A program made the position numbers and the translations under genes. Shown piece by piece: positions 58,041 to 64,000 of a stretch of 64,000 bases of DNA (positions within the stretch are counted from its first letter, which is position 1; every line of letters starts with the position of its first letter). The notes under the pieces are model-generated. The model searched no databases and was not told the origin of the DNA. It worked only from the letters and a program-made list of their open reading frames with translations. The stretch is from Carposina sasakii. Lineage: Eukaryota; Arthropoda; Insecta; Lepidoptera; Carposinidae. The DNA is taken from NCBI GenBank assembly GCA_014607495.2, contig CP053160.1:3782001-3846000 (forward strand), given 5' to 3'.

Positions 58041-58139
58041 TCGCAAGACTAGGTAGCTACCATCATAAACAACAACATTCGTTCTACGAGTTTTGATAAT
58101 TTGTCACATTTTACTTCCATACAAAAATAAATATAAATT

Positions 58140-58345
58140 TAATCATCATTCATCATAATTTACAGCCCTGAGAAGTCCACTGTTGGACATAGGCCTCCCC
58201 CAACAACCTCCACTCCGACCGGTCGGAAGCAGCCTGCATCCAACCGACGCCCGCAACCTTGCAAATAAATTTAATATTACCCCTGAATGTTCTTAAGTCT
58301 GTACATAATATTGAGGCGTGCACGATCGCGGGCGTCAACTTTTTC
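58140..58345. repeat. Interspersed repeat with the CACTGTTGGACATAGGCCTC motif
   Basis: It contains TTTACAGCCCTGAGAAGTCC and TTGGACATAGGCCTCCCCCA, a motif I know as widespread in insect LINE-derived repeats. Related pieces lie near 7525, 8022, 30789 and 42810. Confidence 0.6.
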
Positions 58346-58410
58346 GTATACCTATGTCACGACAGTACAATAAAAGCTTGAAAAATAATTTTTAATTAAT
58401 GTATTGTCCC

Positions 58411-58663
58411 ACCTTCCTTAATCGTCGCCAAAAGCAGGCGGCGCTGCCAAGCTGCGGAATCCCTCAAACGGCGTAAATATTCCAGTCTCGACAGGGGCTA
58501 CTTATTTGCGCCGTTTGGCGTGGAGACGCTGGGCCCTTGGGGACCAGCGGCGCTCCAATTCTACAAGTACCTGGCCAGAATAAGTATAGCAATCCAGCGC
58601 GGCAACGCAGCCAGCATTTTGGGCACGCTACCTGATAACGGAGATCGGTTGACCAACCTGTGA
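58411..58663 (+). mobile_element. LINE ORF C-terminal fragment
   Basis: An open stretch encodes [14 protein letters not shown], then [17 protein letters not shown] and [18 protein letters not shown], ending at TGA 58661. The [11 protein letters not shown] and [10 protein letters not shown] motifs are typical of the C-terminus of a LINE reverse-transcriptase ORF common in insects. No RT core is present upstream, so it is a truncated relic. Confidence 0.75.
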
Positions 58664-59569
58664 AACCGGAACTGGCCGACCGATCTACCGTATACACGCT
58701 AGCCCTAAGAGGTTTTTAAGTTAGTCATAAAAATTTCTACCCTTGTGTAAATTCTTAAATTAAAATAAATGTTAATGTATTGAGTTATTTATTTATTTTA
58801 TATTTACCAAATATTATGATATAACTCGTAGAACAAATGTCATTTTTTATGATTTTAAGATGATGTTTTTTTAAGATTAACCCGGCTATTCAGATTTTTT
58901 CCGCATTACTATTAGAACAAACCTGTCGTCTATGAACAGATTCGATCCGGTTAATATAAAGCTAATATTTTACGAGTACATAAATCACGTATGTTTACGA
59001 GTTAACATGGTTTTACATAACGTCAACTGGTAATTGCGAGCTAGAGAGATAAGTACAGGAGTCTGTCGAAATACACACTCGTCTTCACTAACCGGTTCTA
59101 TCCGCTGCTCTGTATTCTTGACCCTATTATCATAAGTGTTCAAACTATCATTTTATTAATCGCGTGTTATGGAGAGTAGTGATTTGATATCAAGTTTAAA
59201 GTCCTCCGAGGTTATTGTTATTGATATTAGTATTTACCGATGGTGTGATCTACATTTCCTTGTCGTTGATTTACATAACACCCGTCGCAATATGAATGAT
59301 ACAAGTTTGTACAGTTATGCCCGGTTACCATGGTATGCGCTGCTCTATTTTAGTTGATGTTTTGACGCGTGTGTTGTTTCTGTGTCTCTGGTTCATGAAG
59401 GCAGCCAGAAATTCGCGGTAGGAGGCGGGGCCAGCACGTCACACAAATACTCCCAGTGCGGAGTTTCGCGTCTAATTTGGTGACGCTCATCGCTGGGACG
59501 TCGGGAGTATAACGCAATAGCTTCGACGCATCGTAAACGATGAGTCGAGCGTCACAACTCATACTATAG

Positions 59570-59925
59570 TTAGGGTTGCCATCTCAAAACTTTTAAAACC
59601 AGAATTTGAGGAAGAAATACCAGGACATTTCGATTAAAAGCCAGGACAATACGATTGGAGAAAGTTAGTGGCGTGCGAATTTCAAAACATACTCGTAGGT
59701 CTTTAACACATTCAGTGCCGGTGACTATGTATTTGCTTCTTTTAGGCTTTCTAGAGGAGCTGCTGACGCTTATTTGCCCGATGTCGGTACCCTTCGAAAA
59801 TCTGCTGACAGCGATGGTGTCAGGACTTTAAAATTCCGTACGATGCCTAAAAACTATCCAGAACAGCCCAGGACACCCCAAAAAGCAGGACATGTCCTGG
59901 GTAAACAGGACTGTTGGCAACCCTA
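59570..59925. mobile_element. 356-bp hAT-type MITE
   Basis: It starts TTAGGGTTGCCA and ends TGGCAACCCTA, flanked by TACTATAG on both sides (59562-59569 and 59926-59933). It includes a segment beginning TTAACACATTCAGTGCCGG that also occurs at 16212 in Tom22 intron 4. Confidence 0.85.
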
Positions 59926-59933
59926 TACTATAG

Positions 59934-61109
59934 CCATACATAACACAAACCACGTGCCTCTTGATTCATCAAAACATGTTATTGATCTAAAACAAACAGG
60001 ATGAATGTCTTCAACTAATTTAAGCGAAGAAAACATGCAGAATGATTGCAATCCCAAAATTAATTCACAAGCAAATTAGGTGAGTGACAGCCGCGATAAA
60101 AATTTTGCTAATACTGCTGAGAAATTAATGGGATAATGTATCTTTATAACGTGTTCTTTGGCATTAATTGTTTAAAGATTGTTATAAAATGCCCTTGTTT
60201 TAAAAAAAAGGCCCTTGTTTTGAACGTGAGATTGGAACAAAAAGCTGCCCCGTCGGTCGGTTGGTGAGCGGCGGTCTCTAGCTGCCTCGCGGCCGGTTCC
60301 TGAACACTGACCGCTGGTAACCAGTTCATGATCACCCCGGTTCTACGCAGTTCCTTTGTTGCAAGACTACCTCAATTTGAGATAATTCTTTGAACTTCGA
60401 CTGGACGCTTTATCGCCAGCGCGTGCCAACGACTGATAACTATTATAATTTTCTCATTAGTGCATATTGTAAATGTTAATGAAGAAACGCGTGATACTCT
60501 TGCATCAGTAATTTGTTGTTTGTTTCATGTAAGGTTCAAGGTAGATAAAATGTAATGTAAAGGTATGTACCCAGTTATGACAATAAAAATCTATCTATCT
60601 AATCTATGTAAGATCGTATATAAGCGAATAACTTGTTGCTTTATATTATCACATACATGTAAATGCCAGAGATTGCGTATGCAAATATTGGATTATTTAA
60701 CACTGCGAGTCATTGTATTTCATTTATCGTAAGCGTTCTATTTAACTTTGGACACGTGAATTGGGGCAGTGCGCGACTCGAATAGGCGACTCAAACTCTA
60801 TTTTGTAAACGAAACTGTCTGTCATTCGAATAATAATTAAATGGCGTATGTTCTGGACTTTACGAGTTCGTACGTGTATTTATTTACTTATTTATTTTAA
60901 CTGACCTTTTCAGGGTCACGTTATCGCGTTTTTATTTTATCACTTACAAATATTTTTATTCAGATTCAGATCATTTATTTACATAAATATGGGTACATAA
61001 TGGTGATAATGTAATTGAAAAATATGCTCCTGCATATTGAGTCTAAACGCACAACTTAGGGACAGTATGGGTAGTTACAGTGGGTAGAATAATTTAAACT
61101 TTTTATATT
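59934..61109. other. Gene-poor sequence before RTE copy 2
   Basis: Nothing recognised except a GC-rich patch at 60245-60320. The RTE 5' truncation point lies at about 61090-61110. Confidence 0.35.
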
Positions 61110-62597
61110 GTGCGTAATGTCCTGAGTCCAATTCCTGAGTTCATAGAGTCTGAAATCTTAAAACAAATTATGAAGCTTAAGCCAGAGAGGAGCCCGGGAC
61201 CAGATGGTATAACAAACGAACACATCAAGTTTGCTAAAGGTCTACTATTGACTCCAATAACTCTACTATTTAACAAAGTACTGGAAGAAGAATCTGTGCC
61301 GACCGCATGGACCGAATCCGAAATCATTTTATTGTATAAAAAAGGAGACCCAGCCGACATAGGGAATTACCGCCCAATAAGCTTGATGCCGTGTCTCTAC
61401 AAACTATTTGCCTCATGCCTTCTAGAAAGACTATCCCAAGATATTGATTTACATCAACCGATAGAACAAGCCGGATTCAGAAGCGGCTTCAGCACTATGG
61501 ATCATATACAAGTGGTAGATCAGGTAATAGAGAAATATTTGGAGTTCCGTAGGCCACTGTATATAGCATTTATTGATTATAAAAAGGCTTTCGACTCGAT
61601 ATCACACGCGAGCATTTGGGAAGCATTAAGATCACAAAAAATTAAAGAAAAATACATCCCTGAAAACCTTTACAACAATATCAAGTAGAGTCAAACTTGA
61701 TAGAGTGGGTGAAAAAATACATATAAAAAGGGGCGTGAGACAGGGCGACCCGATCTCTCCAAAAATCTTTATAGCTGTTTTACAACACATAATGGAAGGC
61801 TTACCATGGTCCACGCAAGGTATCAATATTAATGGGAATAATCTGAGTCATCTCAGGTTCGCCGACGATATCATCTTGTTTTCGGAATCTTCTCATAATT
61901 TAAATATTATGTTAAATGACTTACAACAAGCCAGTGCAACGGTTGGATTGGAAATAAACCTCGACAAAACGAAAGTTATGACTAACCACCACATTAATTC
62001 CATAATTTCAATTAATGACGTCCCTCTCGAGTTCGTAGATAAGTATATATACCTGGGAAAGCTTTTCATAAAGATAGAGGTATTGAGGAGGTGGACAGAA
62101 GAGTAGCGATCACTTGGCGGAAGTACTGGGCTCATAAAGAAATATTTAAATCACAGCTTCCGCTGCCTACCAAAAAGTTAGTTATGGACTCAGAAATTCT
62201 CCCATGTCTTACCTATGGGTGTCAAACCTGGATATTCGACCTCAAAACTAAAAACAAGATCCAGACTAGTCAAAGAAAAATGGAGAGAAGCTACCTAGGT
62301 TTAAAACTTAAAGACAAAGTGAGAAATACAGAAATCCGGAGAAAAACCAAAATAACCGAGGCACTTACTTTCTCACTTCAAAGAAAATGGAACTGGGCAG
62401 GGCATGTGGCTAGATACAGAGATGATAGGTGGACTAAAAGAATAATAAAGTGGTCTGGCCCGCCAGGCACTAGAGCGAGAGGTCGGCCTTGCGCGAGATG
62501 GGCAGACGAAGTAATGTCGGTGGCGGGTCGTGCATGGATCGACACTGCAAGCGACAGGAAAAAATGGAAGACTTTGGAGGAGGCTTTTACCCGATAG
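61110..62597 (+). mobile_element. RTE-clade LINE copy 2: reverse transcriptase and C-terminal domain, frameshifted
   Basis: Three overlapping frames form one RT. 61110-61688 covers RSPGPDGITNEHIK, PISLMPCLYKLFAS and YIAFIDYKKAFDS (catalytic box A). 61705-62106 covers RGVRQGDPISPKIFIAV and LRFADDIILFSES (FADD box). 62091-62597 covers the C-terminal RKWNWAGHVARYRDDRW, GRPCARWADE and the end TLEEAFTR. Frameshifts near 61680 and 62095 inactivate it. No endonuclease domain is seen upstream, so the copy is 5'-truncated. It is less decayed than copy 1. Confidence 0.93.
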
Positions 62598-62698
62598 ATA
62601 CAGAGTATTAACTAATGTTAAGTGTATTAAAATGAACTGTTATTTGTAAATATTATTATTTTGCATGGAATGCTTATTATTTTAGTTTAAATTCTCGA

Positions 62699-62880
62699 AC
62701 TACAGAGTCCCGGTCCTTTGAGAGGCGTGCCGATCGGGCCGTGGCCACCCTTTTTAGAGAACTTTAATATGGTGTGGGATGTGCACACATGGCGGATGCC
62801 GACCGCAAACAAAGATACACCCGGCGATGGTCCCCGCCATGTGCAAGGGCTAGTGCAGATCTATGTCATGCGATGTCATG
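62699..62880. repeat. Module following RTE copy 2 (shared with 57831-58040)
   Basis: Same start and internal motifs as the module at 57831, about 100 bp after the RTE stop. It continues into a GC-rich stretch to about 63060 that is not shared with copy 1. Confidence 0.7.
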
Positions 62881-63087
62881 GGCTATGAGGCTGAATATTG
62901 GGTGGGGTTGGGTAACTGGGCTATTGAAGGAGACTAACGGACGCCTGCCATTTCTCCAGGCGGTGACTGCCGACTTACTGGGTCCCCTGAAACGGCCGCA
63001 CGCACGGAGCGACAAAGGGGGCAACATCGAGTGGCTAGGGTGGAGGGGTGCCCCTGGACTTTAAACCGAAGCCAACTTGCCACTTAC

Positions 63088-63257
63088 TTCCACCCTCGAG
63101 CTGTCATAGCTCTCGCGACTACTCTCAGGTGGGGGAACTGTTCCTCGTCAGACTTCACTCCGGCGCCGGAGATGAGGAACAGGGTCTTCCCCCGGGAGTA
63201 CTTCAGGTCCGTGTCCTCCCAAAGCACAAGCTGCCCTGCGGGCTTAATCCTAATGTC
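63088..63257 (-). CDS. Internal coding exon of an unrecognised minus-strand gene
   Basis: A 170-bp GC-rich segment (neighbours are AT-rich) is bounded by a TAATCAG acceptor and a GTAAGT donor. It encodes about 56 residues: DIRIKPAGQLVLWEDTDL, then YSRGKTLFLISGAGVKSDEE and FPHLRVVARAMTARGWK. It enters at phase 0 and leaves two bases of a split codon. The balanced composition looks like conserved coding sequence, but I cannot name the family. The rest of the gene should lie to the right (5' part), or to the left beyond or within the repeat-rich region. Confidence 0.55.
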
Positions 63258-64000
63258 CTGATTACATAAGAAGAAAAATAATATTGCATACAAAGTCTTC
63301 TCTTCCTAGTCCATTTACCTATATACCTAGATTAATCCTAATGAATTTAGGTCACCTATGAACAGTAAAAATGCGGATGGAACAGTCATGCGGATGAGAG
63401 TTTGTTGATTGAAGGCTTAATTTTTCCATTGAGAATATATGAAAAATCAATTAAAAGTTCATTTCTTACAACGAAGGTTCAAACAATGCTCTGTGATTAT
63501 TTTGGTAATTTACCTAGATTATTCTGCGTGTTATTGGAAACAGGTGAAGGAAATCGATCTTCTAGCTTCGTTTAGCTTTAGCTTTGTTTTAAACCACTTG
63601 AGGGCTTAGCGTGAAAAATGGATTGGATTATAGAAAGTTGAACATTTGATAATTTCCTCGCTGCATAATGCTGTTCTTCTTGTATTCTAAAATTATGTAT
63701 TCGTGCCAGTTATTTAAACATGATGATGATGATGATGATCTCCGACCGTATTTCGGCCAAGGCGACCAATCTCTACGCAGATTGGCTAGGTACGCAGGAG
63801 ATATTATAGTGCACAAGTGTGTGCGTAAACACAGATGCACATGTTTAAACATTTTAAGCAATTGAAACCTAGCTTATGTATGATTATTCTTGATATTATT
63901 ATTCTATTCGTATTGTATATTATTAATGGTTAAACAAACTTACCTTTGTGACGTTTGACCATAATTATGCAAGTCGTTACATCCGAAGAGATTTATATCC
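63258..64000. other. Right flank; intron upstream of the 63088-63257 exon
   Basis: AT-rich, with the repeat at 63719-63845. No further exon of the minus-strand gene is evident before the edge. Confidence 0.4.
63719..63845. repeat. Repeat with (GAT)n and CTCCGACCGTATTTCGGCCA
   Basis: A (GAT)n run precedes CTCCGACCGTATTTCGGCCA, AGGCGACCAATCTCTACGCA and GCACAAGTGTGTGCGTAAAC. A shorter piece lies at 42393-42440. It is likely LINE-derived. Confidence 0.6.

Overview
The window is AT-rich animal nuclear DNA: genes broken by introns with GT-AG boundaries, no operons, and dense interspersed repeats. The two gene models I can build (Flightless-I and Tom22) look insect-like. The repeats (a GCCGCCCACGACTTCGTCCGCGTG-type element, a 'CCTTGGTGCTCTGC' SINE, RTE LINEs, and elements with CACCCTGTAT ends) are ones I associate with moths and butterflies, so a lepidopteran is most likely. 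The order-level call rests on memory of repeat families, not on a search.

Left part (about 2.5-14 kb, minus strand): the first 11 coding exons of fliI. They give 620 codons, covering the whole leucine-rich-repeat half and the start of the gelsolin-like half. Every exon junction keeps the reading frame. The remaining gelsolin modules are not visible in positions 1-2548 and should lie beyond the left edge. Its introns are packed with MITEs, SINEs and minisatellite-bearing elements. About 1.8 kb upstream of fliI, on the same strand, lies a complete five-exon Tom22 gene (16.1-17.8 kb, 159 codons), the central receptor of the mitochondrial outer-membrane import complex.

Middle and right parts (about 19-64 kb): a long gene-poor stretch dominated by transposons. 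Three short hAT-type elements have perfect 8-bp target duplications. Several element copies end in terminal inverted repeats ending CACCCTGT. A tRNA-like SINE family has one long and several truncated copies. Two 5'-truncated RTE-clade LINEs are present, one carrying two nested insertions. Three isolated exon-like segments have good splice signals but no recognised identity: 44425-44526 (+), 63088-63257 (-) and 19348-19440 (-). They suggest that at least two more genes with large introns cross the window. Candidate promoter-like sequence lies near 30.2 kb and 47.1 kb.

I found no rRNA, no convincing functional tRNA gene, no CRISPR array, no viral genome and no clearly new multi-gene system. 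The most unusual signals are a hAT element packed with TATCGATA motifs, two RTE copies followed by the same downstream module, and a 14-bp target duplication that reveals how a common repeat family moves.
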